From contig JACQDE010000082.1 in NCBI GenBank assembly GCA_016201285.1, positions 1 to 55,280 on the forward strand: a stretch of DNA of 55,280 bases, written 5' to 3'. The stretch is from Acidobacteriota bacterium. GTDB taxonomy: Bacteria > Acidobacteriota > Terriglobia > Acidiferrales > UBA7541. Below the pieces are notes generated by a model. The model was not told the DNA's origin. It made no database searches and saw only the letters and a program-made list of their open reading frames with translations. The position numbers and the translations under genes are program-made. How positions within the stretch are numbered: the first letter of the stretch is position 1; the number at the start of each line of letters is the position of its first letter. Positions 9,086 to 18,883 of this stretch are shown piece by piece.

Positions 9086-12000
9086 CTAGAAGAAAACCTT
9101 CACGCGGTACTGAATCTGGCGGGGAGGCAACGCTCCGCCAAACGTTCCCGCGCCGTTGAAGCCCGTTGGGTTGCCGAAGTCATTGTTCGGCACCACAACG
9201 TTGGTGTTGTTAAACGCGTTGAAGAACTCGACACCGAACTGCACCCGGTATCGCTCGCCAACGGTCGTGTTCTTGAATATGGAGAAGTCGGTCCGGAAGA
9301 AGCCCGGCCCGGTGAACGCATTGCGCGGCATGTTCCCGAACACGATCGGCCTGCCGACGTTTCCGAGGCAATCCACCACCCCGCTCAGATCGCGGACGAA
9401 GCCCGCAGGCCCCACCGCCCCCGTGATGACAGAAGTCCCTCCAGGTGGCTGCCCGGGACAAAGTGTCCGTACTGGCGTAGGTGCAGCAATGCAGGCCAGG
9501 TTGATGTACCCGTTGATGTTTCCGGTGACGGCGTTGCAGTTGGGCAGAAGGACGGGCCGCGTGCTGCCACCCGTGGGAGCGTTGATTCTCAGACTGAACG
9601 GCTGACCCGACTGGCCCGACCAGATGAGGTTGGTTTGCCAGCCGCCGATGATCTTGTCCACCGCCGTGCTAACTCCAGAAGCGAACTTCTTGCCCTTTCC
9701 GAAAGGCAGGTCGTAGATAAAGCTGGAACTGAAGAGCTGCCTCCGGTCGAGGGAAGAGTTGGCGCGCTCTCCTCTGAAGCTCAGAGGGTTGATCGGGCCG
9801 CCAAAATCACCGCGCTCGTCGCCGGCGCCCTGGAAGGCACCGGTGGAGTCGTCAATGTTATGGCTGTAGGTGTAGGAGACGCGCCACTCGTAGCCGCTGG
9901 AGAACCGCTTCTCGAGCCTGGCTTGGAGGGCGTCATAGTTGGCGGAGGCGCGGTATTCATACTCTCCCACAAAACCGATGGGGCTGTTCGGGCTGGGATT
10001 GGTGGCGCTCACAGCACCCGTTGGCGTCCGCGCCGAGCCGAGGCCCTGGTTGTTATTGCCGATGTTGCGTGTGGCCAGCAAGTGGCGGCTCCGCGAGCCC
10101 ACGTAACCGACGTCCAGCAGCCAGTTGCGGGCGAACTCCCACTGCCCGGTCAGGTTCCACTCCTGAATGTTGGGCGTCTTGCCGTTCTTCTCCAGCACGA
10201 AGAACGACGTGTTCGGCGACAACACCGGCGGATCCACGATGGGCGCCACCGGCGGGCCTGTGGTCAGATTGAAGGTTTGCGACCCGCCCCAGGCGGGACC
10301 GTTGAAATTGACCGTGCTGGTCAGAGGAACGTTGCGGATCAGCGGAGGATAATCGGTGGCATCCTGGGCGTAAAAGATGCCGTAGCCGCCGCGAATCACC
10401 ATCTTGTTCTTCGGTGAGACGTTCCAGGCGAAGCCCACTCGCGGACCCCAGTTCGTCTTGTCCGTTTCGGTCAGCCTGCTGCTGCCAGACGCCCGGACGA
10501 TGGCGCGCGCGGTGGGATCGTAGTTGGCCATCCGGCCGGACCTCTCCGTCCAGCCAGGATACAGGTCGTAACGCAGGCCCATGTTCAGCGTCAGGTTGGG
10601 AGTCACCTTCCAGTCGTCCTGAACGAAGATGGCCCACTCGGTGGTGCGCAGCTCGAACGGCTTTTCACCGCCCAGGACGCTGCCCGACTGCGCGAAAAGC
10701 GCGGGTCGGCCAAGGAGATAGTCAGCTTGCGCGTTTCCAGTGCTGGTGTTGGGGTCGGAAGAGAAGGTGTCGTCCGGGGTGTTCAGAATCCCATCGGGTC
10801 CCGGGCTTCGGGTCACGCCGTTAACACCATACTGGATGTGCCCCTTGAGCATGCCGGAGCGGCCACCGTCAATGGTGTCGAGACGCCGCAAGCGCGCCTC
10901 GGCACCCACCTTCCAGGCATGCTTTCCGCGGATGATGGTGACGTTGTCGGCAAAATGGAAGTTGTTGGACTTGGGCAGGAACAGTCCGCCATCCCCGGTG
11001 AACTCAAACTCGCCGGTCCCGAAGCCGCCGGTGAGCATTCCACCGCTGGTGGCCAGGGTCCCTTTGTTGGCGTTGGGAATGCCGATGTCCTTCGAGTACG
11101 TGGGGCTGACGCCGCAAGCGCCGCCGACGCCGCAGTTGAAGATGCCGATTTCAATCTGCGTCCAGCCGAACTTGGCTTCGTTCAGGATGGTCGGCTTAAA
11201 GACGTGCGTGTCGCTGACCACTACCTGGCGGGTGTTGCCCACTTCGTCTCCGGCTCCGAAACCCGCCGTGGGGAGTTTGGGGAAGAAGTTGGCACGGACG
11301 CGCTTTTGCCTGCTCTGGCTGAAGCGCCCCATCAGGTTGTTATTGTCGGTGAGCCGGTGATCCAACTTGATGTCATAGGAGTTGATGCGCTCCTGGTTGG
11401 CGCGCACACCGAAGTAGTTCGGATTCCCGAAGCTCGGGTTCGTCACGTTGATGGTGGGCGTCGGGAAATCTGCCAGAAACTTGAAAGCTGCCGAGCTGAA
11501 ACCTGGCTGTGTCTGCAAGCTAGGGATGATGTTGCCTGCAAAGGGCACGCAGCCACCCGAACCGAGGTTTCCTGGGATACTGCAACTCTGAGGATTCAGT
11601 ACCAACCCGGTGAACTCCGAAAAATCACCGGCGCGCGTTTTCATGGTGGGCACGACGGTACGGAACGCGTTGGGGATGCTGTTCCGCTGGCCGAGGTAGT
11701 CCACGAAGAAGAAGGTCCGGTTCTTGACGATAGGCCCGCCGAGGGTAAAGCCGAACTCGTGCACCCTGATTTTTGATTTGGGGATGGTGGCTTCGGCCTG
11801 AGCCGGGGTTCTCCCAGTGGCGACGAGCCGCTCGCGGTCGCGATTGATAAACCAATGGGTGGCGTTCAGGGCCTCATTCTGGCCGTAGTAGAAAACCGAT
11901 CCGTGAATCTTGTTGGCGCCGGATTGATACGAGGTATTGATGGTGGCGCCGCCGCGGCCGACTTCGGCTTTGGCCACGCTGGTCTCCACCTTGAACTCCG

Positions 12001-12745
12001 CGATGGCATCGGGATTGGGGAAAACGCCGATGGTGCCAAACTGCGGCTCGTTATTGTCCACGCCGTCGAGCGAGAAGTTGTTGCTGGTGGGCCGCAATCC
12101 GTTGACGGTAATGAACGCGCCGCCGGAGCGGCTGAAGCGCGCTCCCTCCGTGGAGCCGCGCGAATCCCCCTGGCCGGGGACATTGCCCGCGTTCGGGTCG
12201 CCCTGGTTGAAGACGCTCTGATCCACAAGAGAACCGACCAGCGCGCGGTGCACGCCGGGGGTGAGGGTGGCGAGCTGAGTGAAGTTGCGGTCTTTGAGGG
12301 GCAACTCCGTCACTTGGCGGCCGGTAATGACTTCGCCGCGGTTGCTGGTCTCGGTTTCGAGCGCGGGCGCCTCGGCGGTGACGGTCACCTGCTCGGAGGC
12401 AGCGCCGAGCTGGAGGGCGAGGTTGACTTCCTTCACGTCGCCGATCTGGAGAACGACCTCGCTACTCGTTGCTGTCTTGAAGCCCTTGGCGGAGGCTTCC
12501 ACTTTGTAGCTGCCGGAGCGGAAAATCGAAGGCGTGACGTAACGCCCTTCGTTATTGGTGGTCGTCTCGAAGGCAGCCCCGGTGGCGACGTTGACGATCT
12601 TGATTTTGGCGTCGGGTACAACAGCGCCGGTGGGGTCCTTGATCACACCGACGACGCTGGCCCGGTCACTCTGTGCCAGGGCAGACCCGGCGCAAAGGCA
12701 ACAGAGCAATACTGCGATCACGGCTCCAGTCGCGATCCTGAACAT
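9086..12745 (-). CDS. Oar-type TonB-dependent outer-membrane receptor with carboxypeptidase-regulatory domain
   Basis: About 1219 residues from ATG 12745, chosen because GAGGGG lies 8 nt upstream; an in-frame GTG at 12754 is an alternative. Residues 1-24 are a signal peptide (CAGSALAQ). Residues 27-110 form a carboxypeptidase-regulatory-like beta domain (VVGVIKDPTGAVVPDAKI, NNEGRYVTP). A plug domain follows (about 125-260: VTVTAEAPALET, ELPLKDRNFTQLATLTPGV, FSLDGVDNNE), then a long beta-barrel ending in the aromatic VKVFF typical of outer-membrane proteins. Such receptors are very common in Acidobacteriota and take up oligosaccharides or other large nutrients using TonB energy. The amylase in the same cluster hints at alpha-glucan fragments, but the ligand is not shown by the sequence. 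Confidence 0.95.
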   Translation of the reverse strand: MFRIATGAVIAVLLCCLCAGSALAQSDRASVVGVIKDPTGAVVPDAKIKIVNVATGAAFETTTNNEGRYVTPSIFRSGSYKVEASAKGFKTATSSEVVLQIGDVKEVNLALQLGAASEQVTVTAEAPALETETSNRGEVITGRQVTELPLKDRNFTQLATLTPGVHRALVGSLVDQSVFNQGDPNAGNVPGQGDSRGSTEGARFSRSGGAFITVNGLRPTSNNFSLDGVDNNEPQFGTIGVFPNPDAIAEFKVETSVAKAEVGRGGATINTSYQSGANKIHGSVFYYGQNEALNATHWFINRDRERLVATGRTPAQAEATIPKSKIRVHEFGFTLGGPIVKNRTFFFVDYLGQRNSIPNAFRTVVPTMKTRAGDFSEFTGLVLNPQSCSIPGNLGSGGCVPFAGNIIPSLQTQPGFSSAAFKFLADFPTPTINVTNPSFGNPNYFGVRANQERINSYDIKLDHRLTDNNNLMGRFSQSRQKRVRANFFPKLPTAGFGAGDEVGNTRQVVVSDTHVFKPTILNEAKFGWTQIEIGIFNCGVGGACGVSPTYSKDIGIPNANKGTLATSGGMLTGGFGTGEFEFTGDGGLFLPKSNNFHFADNVTIIRGKHAWKVGAEARLRRLDTIDGGRSGMLKGHIQYGVNGVTRSPGPDGILNTPDDTFSSDPNTSTGNAQADYLLGRPALFAQSGSVLGGEKPFELRTTEWAIFVQDDWKVTPNLTLNMGLRYDLYPGWTERSGRMANYDPTARAIVRASGSSRLTETDKTNWGPRVGFAWNVSPKNKMVIRGGYGIFYAQDATDYPPLIRNVPLTSTVNFNGPAWGGSQTFNLTTGPPVAPIVDPPVLSPNTSFFVLEKNGKTPNIQEWNLTGQWEFARNWLLDVGYVGSRSRHLLATRNIGNNNQGLGSARTPTGAVSATNPSPNSPIGFVGEYEYRASANYDALQARLEKRFSSGYEWRVSYTYSHNIDDSTGAFQGAGDERGDFGGPINPLSFRGERANSSLDRRQLFSSSFIYDLPFGKGKKFASGVSTAVDKIIGGWQTNLIWSGQSGQPFSLRINAPTGGSTRPVLLPNCNAVTGNINGYINLACIAAPTPVRTLCPGQPPGGTSVITGAVGPAGFVRDLSGVVDCLGNVGRPIVFGNMPRNAFTGPGFFRTDFSIFKNTTVGERYRVQFGVEFFNAFNNTNVVVPNNDFGNPTGFNGAGTFGGALPPRQIQYRVKVFF

Positions 12746-13238
12746 GCTTTTCACCCCTCTATTGGAATGGCCTGCAAAATTTCCGCAAACTTCCCGCCAG
12801 CAACAGCGGGAGTTGACTTTAAGCCAACCCGGAAACGAAAATTATAGCTGCGGACAAGGTAACGTGAGCCGACCCTGCAGAAACGAAGCGCAAGCTTTCG
12901 CTGAGGCCAGAAAGTGCAATGCGCCTGCGCGCGTGTAACGCACCAGCGATCTTCACCTCAACCTGCTTGGCTTCAATACACCCCGCCCGGAATCATCGGC
13001 ATTCTAGCGGTGATGGTCGCGATGTCAAGGAAAATCTTGCCCAAAGTCCTCGGATTCTTGATGCGCTGGAAGCGCAGAAGGCAAATCTGGAGTATTTAAT
13101 CGAGATTAACACAGTCAGCACTTCGGAGGTCGGAGTTGTTGAGATCTTCGGGGAGTCGGAGCAGAAAAGCCGGCGGGAGGGCCAGAAAAGCAACCCACTT
13201 TGCCGGGCCGTGCGCAAGGGTCGGTTCAACGCAGTGGT
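12746..13238. other. Intergenic region upstream of the TonB receptor
   Basis: About 490 bases without a convincing gene; short open frames here lack ribosome sites and family features. It holds the leader and presumably the promoter of the receptor operon, including the AT-rich patch with a palindrome at 13096-13109. The stretch 12780-12960 shows no recognisable signal. Confidence 0.6.
13096..13109. promoter_or_regulatory. TTAATC-GA-GATTAA palindrome, candidate operator/promoter of the receptor operon
   Basis: A perfect 6-2-6 inverted repeat in an otherwise GC-rich spacer. On the minus strand it is preceded by CTGACT and followed by an AATACT-like hexamer at near-promoter spacing (16 bp), so a sigma70-type promoter overlapping an operator is possible. 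It lies about 350 bases before the receptor start, which would leave a long 5' leader. Evidence is pattern only. Confidence 0.3.
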
Positions 13239-14042
13239 TTACTTTAGCTGGTCAAACTTCTTCACGTCTTCCCTGGCCACGGAGACGTACTTATATTCTA
13301 TGTATTCCTCGAAACGGGAACCGTAGTGCTTGCGGTCGCCCGACAGAAAAGAGATGTCCACACCGTAGCCCGCCGGTGACTTTTCCTGCCGGAGCCACAC
13401 GGTGCGCAACTGGTCACTGGTTTCGGTGGCCTTGTAGTCGGTGCGGAGGCGAGGATCACGGGCCGTCAGCCGACCGGGGTCCTTGTGCTCGTAGGGGTTG
13501 GGTGCGAGGGGGTCGATGGGTAGCTGGACGCCGCCCGTGCGACTCGCCGGCGTGGCCCCAGGTGTGGCGGCGCTGCTGGCGGAGGTGTCCACAGCGGGCG
13601 CGCCGGTGTTCGTCCGGGCCGAATCTGCCTGGTGGGGGTTGCGGTTGATGTTGGCCTGCGCCGTGGGCGAACTCAGCGGCGCGAGCCACAGGTCCGTGGC
13701 CGACCGCGGCTTTGCGTAGCGCAGCCCGAGGAACGCGACGCGCTCGTTGCCGCGCCGCAGCTTCACCTGGAGAGCGTCGCCCCCCGGAAGCTTCCACAGC
13801 AGCAGAATCTCGTCCTTTTCGTCCCGGGCGCTGTCCGCCGGGCGCCCCAGCCGGTCCATTACCTGTCGCGGCGTCATCCCGATTTCAATCCCCAGGATGG
13901 ACGCCTTGTGATCTTCGTCATTGGCCGGCTGCTGTGCGGGAGGCGTCTGCGTCTGGCCGGTGGTGGTCACGGCGGTGGGCAGAAGCCCAACGACAAACAG
14001 AAAGAGCACCCCGGGAACAAAACGGTTTCGTGTGATGCTCAT
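13239..14042 (-). CDS. Secreted protein with BamE/OmlA-like N-terminal motif, function unknown
   Basis: About 267 residues from ATG 14042, chosen because GAGAGG stands 5-7 nt upstream; a further ATG at 14069 lacks such a site. Residues 1-30 form a signal peptide. Then GIEIGMTPRQVMDRLGRPAD (about 48-67) matches the helix-turn signature of SmpA/OmlA (BamE)-like small lipoprotein domains, followed by a beta-rich stretch (ILLLWKLPGGDALQVKLRRG). The middle (about 125-175) is Ala/Ser/Thr/Pro-rich and probably disordered. The C-terminal 60 residues are conserved-looking (DISFLSGDRKHYGSRFEEY) but unknown. It is encoded upstream of the receptor operon in the same direction with a long gap, so it is probably a separate unit. 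Confidence 0.75.
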   Translation of the reverse strand: MSITRNRFVPGVLFLFVVGLLPTAVTTTGQTQTPPAQQPANDEDHKASILGIEIGMTPRQVMDRLGRPADSARDEKDEILLLWKLPGGDALQVKLRRGNERVAFLGLRYAKPRSATDLWLAPLSSPTAQANINRNPHQADSARTNTGAPAVDTSASSAATPGATPASRTGGVQLPIDPLAPNPYEHKDPGRLTARDPRLRTDYKATETSDQLRTVWLRQEKSPAGYGVDISFLSGDRKHYGSRFEEYIEYKYVSVAREDVKKFDQLK

Positions 14043-14347
14043 GTGTGCCTCTCTCTGGTTCCTCATCAATATTCTACATCGGGAGAGAAAGCCAGGATGA
14101 AAAAAGCGAGATCGGAACGAGCAGAATCAGCAGGGAAAGAGCGGCTGCGCAAGGGAGGCATGGGGTTCCCCATCGTCACTGGCCGGGTCCACTCTCTGTC
14201 ACTGCCGATAGAACAATCCAACAGCGGTTGGACGCGTGAATGCAGGCGAGTTTCAAGTTGACTTGCGTTCCGCCGTTGCCCAGAATGTTCCCGTTTAACT
14301 TCCATGCGAGCGCCGGGAAGAACAGCCACAATCCTCAGGGAGATTCC
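14043..14347. other. Divergent intergenic region
   Basis: About 300 bases between the minus-strand BamE-like gene and the plus-strand cytochrome gene. It must hold two divergent promoters, but no convincing -35/-10 pair stands out. An in-frame upstream extension of the cytochrome gene to 14240 exists but has no ribosome site or export signal and was not accepted. Confidence 0.5.
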
Positions 14348-17188
14348 ATGAAAAACGGCGGCCGGGTGTTGTCGTTTGTGCTGCTGCTCACCGGCGTTTT
14401 CCTCTACGGCTTGCCGCTGGCGAATGTGCCGTATGCCGGTGTCGAGCTGCTGCACCTGGCAGCAGGGCTTGCCCTCGCCATTTGGATGCTGGGCTGGCTA
14501 CCGCGCCTTTTTCGTGGACAGACGCCGGTCATGCGCGCGGGCTGGTTGCTGCTGGTGGCCGGAGCGGTGTCCGGCATTGCCCTCCTGTTCACAGGAGCCG
14601 CGCGGCCCTACTTTCCTCTGTTGTATGCACACATTGGCATCTGCGCGCTCGGCTTTCTGGTGCTCGTGGCGGATTTCCTCCGCTCCCGGCACATCCTTGA
14701 GCATAAGGCCGTGGTTCGCTTCGCGGTCGTGCTGGTGGGCGGCCTGGTGTTCGCCGGAGCGGCCTGGTGGGTGCGCGAAGTGCCCTGGCAGCGGGCCTAC
14801 GTGATCAAGAATCCCGCGATGCCGCCGGCGCAGATGGACGGAGAAGGCGACGGCCCCCGCGGGCCTTTCTTTCCCACCTCGGCGCAGACGGAGCATGGCG
14901 GAAAGATCCCCTCCAAGTTCTTTATGGAATCGCAGTCCTGCCAGCACTGCCACGCCGACATCTATGAGCAGTGGCTGAGTTCGGCGCACCGTTTCTCGTC
15001 GTTCAACAACCAGTGGTACCGCAAAAGCATCGAGTACATGCAGGACGTTGCGGGCGTGGCACCTTCCAAGTGGTGCGCCGGCTGCCATGACCCCGCGCTG
15101 CTCTTCAGCGGGAAGTTCGACACGCCCATCCGCGAGCGGATCGATACGCCCGAGGCGCAGGCCGGGTTGGGTTGTGTGATGTGTCATTCCATCACGACGG
15201 TCAAGAGCACCATGGGCCAGGGCGATTACGTCCTCGAGTATCCCGAGCTGCACGAACTGGCCACCAGTGAAAATCGCGTTGTCCGCGAGCTCCACGACTT
15301 CCTGATCAAGGTCAATCCGGAGCCGCACCGGCGCGTCTTCATGAAACCGTTCATGACGCAGCAGACGGCAGAGTTCTGTTCCGCCTGCCACAAGGTGCAC
15401 CTCGACGTGCCGGTGAACAACTACCGCTGGATTCGCGGCTTCAACGACTACGACAACTGGCAGGCCAGCGCGGTCTCGGGCCAGGGCGCGCGCTCCTTCT
15501 ACTATCCGGCCAAGCCGCAGAAGTGCGCGGACTGCCACATGCCGCAGGTGCCTTCCCGCGACCTAGGCCACGTGGACGGCAAGGTCCATTCCCATCGTTT
15601 TCCGGCCGCCAACACGGCGCTGCCGTTTGTCAATCAGGACGCCAAGCAGTATGAAGCCGTGGAGAAATTTCTGAAGGACAAGATTGTTACGCTGGACATC
15701 TTCGCGCTTTCTCCGGCGCAGCCGCGGAGCGCGGGAGGTGAGACCGTCAGCGGCGAAATGATGACCACCTTCGCCGTGGGTGAAGAAGCCGAGGCAGCGC
15801 CGAAGGGCCGCGCCGACGGTGACGTTTCGCCCGTCACGGCGCCGCTCGGGCGCGTGGACGCTGCCGTGCGGCGCGGCGACACGGTGCGTCTGGACGTGGT
15901 CGCGCGCACGCGCAAGGTGGGCCACTTCTTTCCCGGCGGCACGGTGGACGCGTTTGACGTCTGGATTGAGCTGGTAGCCCGCGACGAGAAGGGCCAGCTT
16001 CTGTTCTGGAGCGGGAAGGTCGAGGACGACGGCAAGGGTGCGGTGGAAAAGGGCGCGCACACGTACCGCTCGGTGATGGTGGACGCGCAGGGCAACTGGA
16101 TCAACAAGCGCAACGCCTGGGCCACTCGCGCGCTGGTCTATGTGCGGCTGATTCCCCCCGGCGCCGCCGATACCGTGCACTACCGTCTGCAAATTCCCGA
16201 AACCGCCGGGAAGGAGATCACGGTGCAGGCCAGGCTCCACTACCGCAAGTTCATGTGGTGGAATACGCAGTTCGCGTTTGCCGGCGAACGCGATCCGCAC
16301 GATCCCAAACCCGGCGTGACGCCGCACTACGACAACGGCCGCTGGGTCTTCAGCGGAGACACGTCGAAGGTGTCCGGCAAACTGAAGCAGATCCCCAGCC
16401 TTCCCATCGTCACCCTCGCGCAGGATGAAAAGAAGCTGCGCGTCATCCCGCGAAATTCCACGCCTCCGGAGCCAAAGTCCATGGCCGCAAAGGAGGATTG
16501 GGAACGCTGGAATGATTACGGCATCGGCCTGTTGCTCCAGGGAGATTTACGGGGAGCCGAAGCGGCTTTCCTGAAGGTGACGGAGGCGGATCCGCGGAAC
16601 CCCGACGGCTGGGTGAACATCGGCCGCGTGCGCGTGCAGGAGGGCAACCTCTCCGGCGCCGGAGAAGTCCTCGCGCGCGCGCTGACGATGCGCCCCGATC
16701 TGGCCCGCGCGCATTTCTTCCTGGCGCGTGTGTTGAAGGGCGAGGGAAAGTATGACGAAGCCGCGGAGCATCTGCGAAAAGTCCTCGCGCAGTATCCCCG
16801 CGACCGCGTAGCCCGCGACGACCTCGGCCGCACTCTCTTCCTCCAGCGGCGCTACACCGATGCGATCCGGGAGTTCGAAGCCGTCCTGGCCATCGACCCC
16901 GAAGACCTCCAGGCCCATTACAACCTTATGCTCTGCTATAACGGCCTCGGCAACCAGCGGCGCGCGCTGGAACACCAAGCGCGTTACCTGCGCTTCAAAG
17001 CGGACGAATCCGCCCAAACCATCACCGGCCCGTACCGGCTCAAGCATCCCGAGGACAATAACGAGCGCCAAGCTGTCCATGAGCACGTGTCCGTTCCGCT
17101 CGACAAACGGAACGGAAAGCCGGTAGGCTACCGGGCGGGCGCTCCCGCGCCGGGACTTCATCGCGCGAACGCCGGAGCCAAGGACTAA
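14348..17188 (+). CDS. Membrane-anchored five-heme c-type cytochrome with C-terminal TPR domain
   Basis: About 946 residues. ATG 14348 was chosen because AGGGAGA precedes it and because it places a hydrophobic helix at the start. Residues 7-143 contain about five membrane helices. The extracytoplasmic part carries five CxxCH c-heme sites: CQHCH 198, CAGCH 243, CVMCH 276, CSACH 344 and CADCH 393, in the spacing of cytochrome c554-like multiheme domains. A beta-rich region follows (about 440-700). About 750-900 are TPR repeats (YGIGLLLQGDLRGAEAAF, AHFFLARVLKGEGKYDEA). It likely moves electrons between the membrane and a periplasmic partner; the acceptor is unknown. It is the first gene of a three-gene operon, and its TAA shares one base with the next ATG. 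Confidence 0.88.
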   Translation: MKNGGRVLSFVLLLTGVFLYGLPLANVPYAGVELLHLAAGLALAIWMLGWLPRLFRGQTPVMRAGWLLLVAGAVSGIALLFTGAARPYFPLLYAHIGICALGFLVLVADFLRSRHILEHKAVVRFAVVLVGGLVFAGAAWWVREVPWQRAYVIKNPAMPPAQMDGEGDGPRGPFFPTSAQTEHGGKIPSKFFMESQSCQHCHADIYEQWLSSAHRFSSFNNQWYRKSIEYMQDVAGVAPSKWCAGCHDPALLFSGKFDTPIRERIDTPEAQAGLGCVMCHSITTVKSTMGQGDYVLEYPELHELATSENRVVRELHDFLIKVNPEPHRRVFMKPFMTQQTAEFCSACHKVHLDVPVNNYRWIRGFNDYDNWQASAVSGQGARSFYYPAKPQKCADCHMPQVPSRDLGHVDGKVHSHRFPAANTALPFVNQDAKQYEAVEKFLKDKIVTLDIFALSPAQPRSAGGETVSGEMMTTFAVGEEAEAAPKGRADGDVSPVTAPLGRVDAAVRRGDTVRLDVVARTRKVGHFFPGGTVDAFDVWIELVARDEKGQLLFWSGKVEDDGKGAVEKGAHTYRSVMVDAQGNWINKRNAWATRALVYVRLIPPGAADTVHYRLQIPETAGKEITVQARLHYRKFMWWNTQFAFAGERDPHDPKPGVTPHYDNGRWVFSGDTSKVSGKLKQIPSLPIVTLAQDEKKLRVIPRNSTPPEPKSMAAKEDWERWNDYGIGLLLQGDLRGAEAAFLKVTEADPRNPDGWVNIGRVRVQEGNLSGAGEVLARALTMRPDLARAHFFLARVLKGEGKYDEAAEHLRKVLAQYPRDRVARDDLGRTLFLQRRYTDAIREFEAVLAIDPEDLQAHYNLMLCYNGLGNQRRALEHQARYLRFKADESAQTITGPYRLKHPEDNNERQAVHEHVSVPLDKRNGKPVGYRAGAPAPGLHRANAGAKD

Positions 17189-18879
17189 TGCGCTTTCGCC
17201 TCTGCTGTTTTCTTCTTGCGGCGGGCTTCACCGCCTTGGCCATGCCGTACCCTGCCCCGCAGGCTCCATCATCCATGCAGTTCCGCGACGTCACCCAGGC
17301 CGCCGGCCTGCATTTCATCCACAACACCGGGGCCTTCGGCAAAAAATATTTGCCGGAAACCCTGGGCCCGGGCTGCGCGTTCATTGATTTCGATAACGAT
17401 GGCTGGCAGGACATCCTGTTGCTCAACGGCAAGGACTGGCCCGGTCATCGCGGCCGCGCCTCAACTCTCGCGCTCTACCGCAACAATCGCGACGGCACAT
17501 TCACTGACGTCACCCGCGCCGCCGGCCTGGCGATCGAAATGTACGGCCTGGGCGCTGCCGTCGGCGACTTCGACAACGACGGCTACGACGACATCTTCGT
17601 CACCGCGCTGGGACAAAGCCGCCTCTTCCGCAACAGCGGCAAGGGCGCTTTTGTGGAAGTGACCAAGGCCGCCGGACTGGCTGGCGTCGAGGAATTCAGC
17701 ACCAGCGCGGCTTGGGTGGATTTCGACAAGGACGGGCGCCTCGATCTGGTGGTCGCGAACTATGTCCAGTGGACGCCGGAGACTGATCTCTTCTGCACCC
17801 TCGACGGCGCGGCCAAATCCTACTGCACGCCGGAATCGTACAAAGGAGTCTCCGCGCGTCTTTGGCGCAACCGCGGCGACGGCACGTTCGTGGATGTCAC
17901 CCGGAAGGCTGGGCTGTACGACCCCACTTCCAAGAGCCTCGGCGTGGCCGTTCTGGACTTCGATCAGGACGGCTGGCCGGACTTGCTCCTAGCCAACGAC
18001 ACCCAGCCCAACAAGCTCTATCACAACACCCGCAACGGCACATTCAGCGAGCAGGGCGTGCTCGCCGGCGTGGCCTTCAGCGAGGACGGAGTGGCCCGCG
18101 CCGGCATGGGGGTGGATGCCGCCGACTTCGACCGCTCCGGCTTCCCTAGCATCCTGATCACCAACTTTTCCAATCAGATGATCTCGCTCTATCACAACGA
18201 GGGGAATGGCCTGTTTGTGGACGAGGCCCCGCGTTCGGAGGCTGGCCGCGCCAGCTTGCTCACGCTCGGCTTCGGCTGCTTCTTCTTTGATTATGACCTG
18301 GACGGCTGGCTGGATATCTACGTCGCCAACGGCCACATCGAGCGGGAAATCGAGCGCGTGCAGAAGCGCGTCACCTACGCCCAGCCCGCCCATCTCTTCC
18401 GCAACCTCGGCAAGGGGCAATTTTCCGAAATCACCGCCCAACTCGGCCCGGCCTTCGCCGCCCGCCGAGTCGCTCGCGGCGCCGCTTACGCCGACATTGA
18501 TAACGACGGCGACCTCGACGTTCTGGTGATGACCAACGGCGGCCCGGCGGTTCTCTTCCGCAACGATGGCGGGAGCAATCACAGCCTGCGCGTGCGGCTT
18601 TCCGGCGCACGTTCCAACCGCGACGGCATCGGCGCCGTGGTGAAGGTCATCGCGGGCGGCGAGACACAGTCGAGAATGATGCGCAGCGGCTCCAGCTATC
18701 TTTCGCAGAGCGAGCTGGTGCTGACGTTCGGCCTCGCGCAGCGCACGAAGGCCGACACCATGGAAGTGCTCTGGCCCAGCGGCCAGGTGGACCGCCTTTC
18801 CAACATCGCCGCGGGACAAACGATCATCGTCACAGAAGGCAGCAGCCAGATTTCCGCGCGGCCGTTCCAGAAGAAATAG
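17188..18879 (+). CDS. Secreted CRTAC1-family FG-GAP / ASPIC-UnbV protein
   Basis: A 563-residue exported protein. A signal peptide (about 1-25) is followed by FFG-GAP/VCBS repeats with calcium loops such as DFDNDGWQD, DFDNDGYDD, DFDKDGRLD and DIDNDGDLD. The ASPIC/UnbV tail lies at about 470-550 (NRDGIGAVVKVIAGG, GSSYLSQSELVLTFGLA, EVLWPSGQVDRL). It starts on the last base of the cytochrome stop (TAATG) and ends 4 bases before the next gene, so the three are clearly co-translated. Being coupled to a multiheme cytochrome rather than to a receptor suggests a periplasmic or surface binding role next to electron transfer. The ligand is unknown. Confidence 0.9.
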   Translation: MRFRLCCFLLAAGFTALAMPYPAPQAPSSMQFRDVTQAAGLHFIHNTGAFGKKYLPETLGPGCAFIDFDNDGWQDILLLNGKDWPGHRGRASTLALYRNNRDGTFTDVTRAAGLAIEMYGLGAAVGDFDNDGYDDIFVTALGQSRLFRNSGKGAFVEVTKAAGLAGVEEFSTSAAWVDFDKDGRLDLVVANYVQWTPETDLFCTLDGAAKSYCTPESYKGVSARLWRNRGDGTFVDVTRKAGLYDPTSKSLGVAVLDFDQDGWPDLLLANDTQPNKLYHNTRNGTFSEQGVLAGVAFSEDGVARAGMGVDAADFDRSGFPSILITNFSNQMISLYHNEGNGLFVDEAPRSEAGRASLLTLGFGCFFFDYDLDGWLDIYVANGHIEREIERVQKRVTYAQPAHLFRNLGKGQFSEITAQLGPAFAARRVARGAAYADIDNDGDLDVLVMTNGGPAVLFRNDGGSNHSLRVRLSGARSNRDGIGAVVKVIAGGETQSRMMRSGSSYLSQSELVLTFGLAQRTKADTMEVLWPSGQVDRLSNIAAGQTIIVTEGSSQISARPFQKK

Positions 18880-18883
18880 CCCT

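Noticed and set aside
12993..13229. 78-codon minus-strand frame upstream of the TonB receptor
   Set aside because: Low-complexity Ser/Arg-rich translation, no ribosome site, and it covers the AT-rich palindrome likely to be regulatory.
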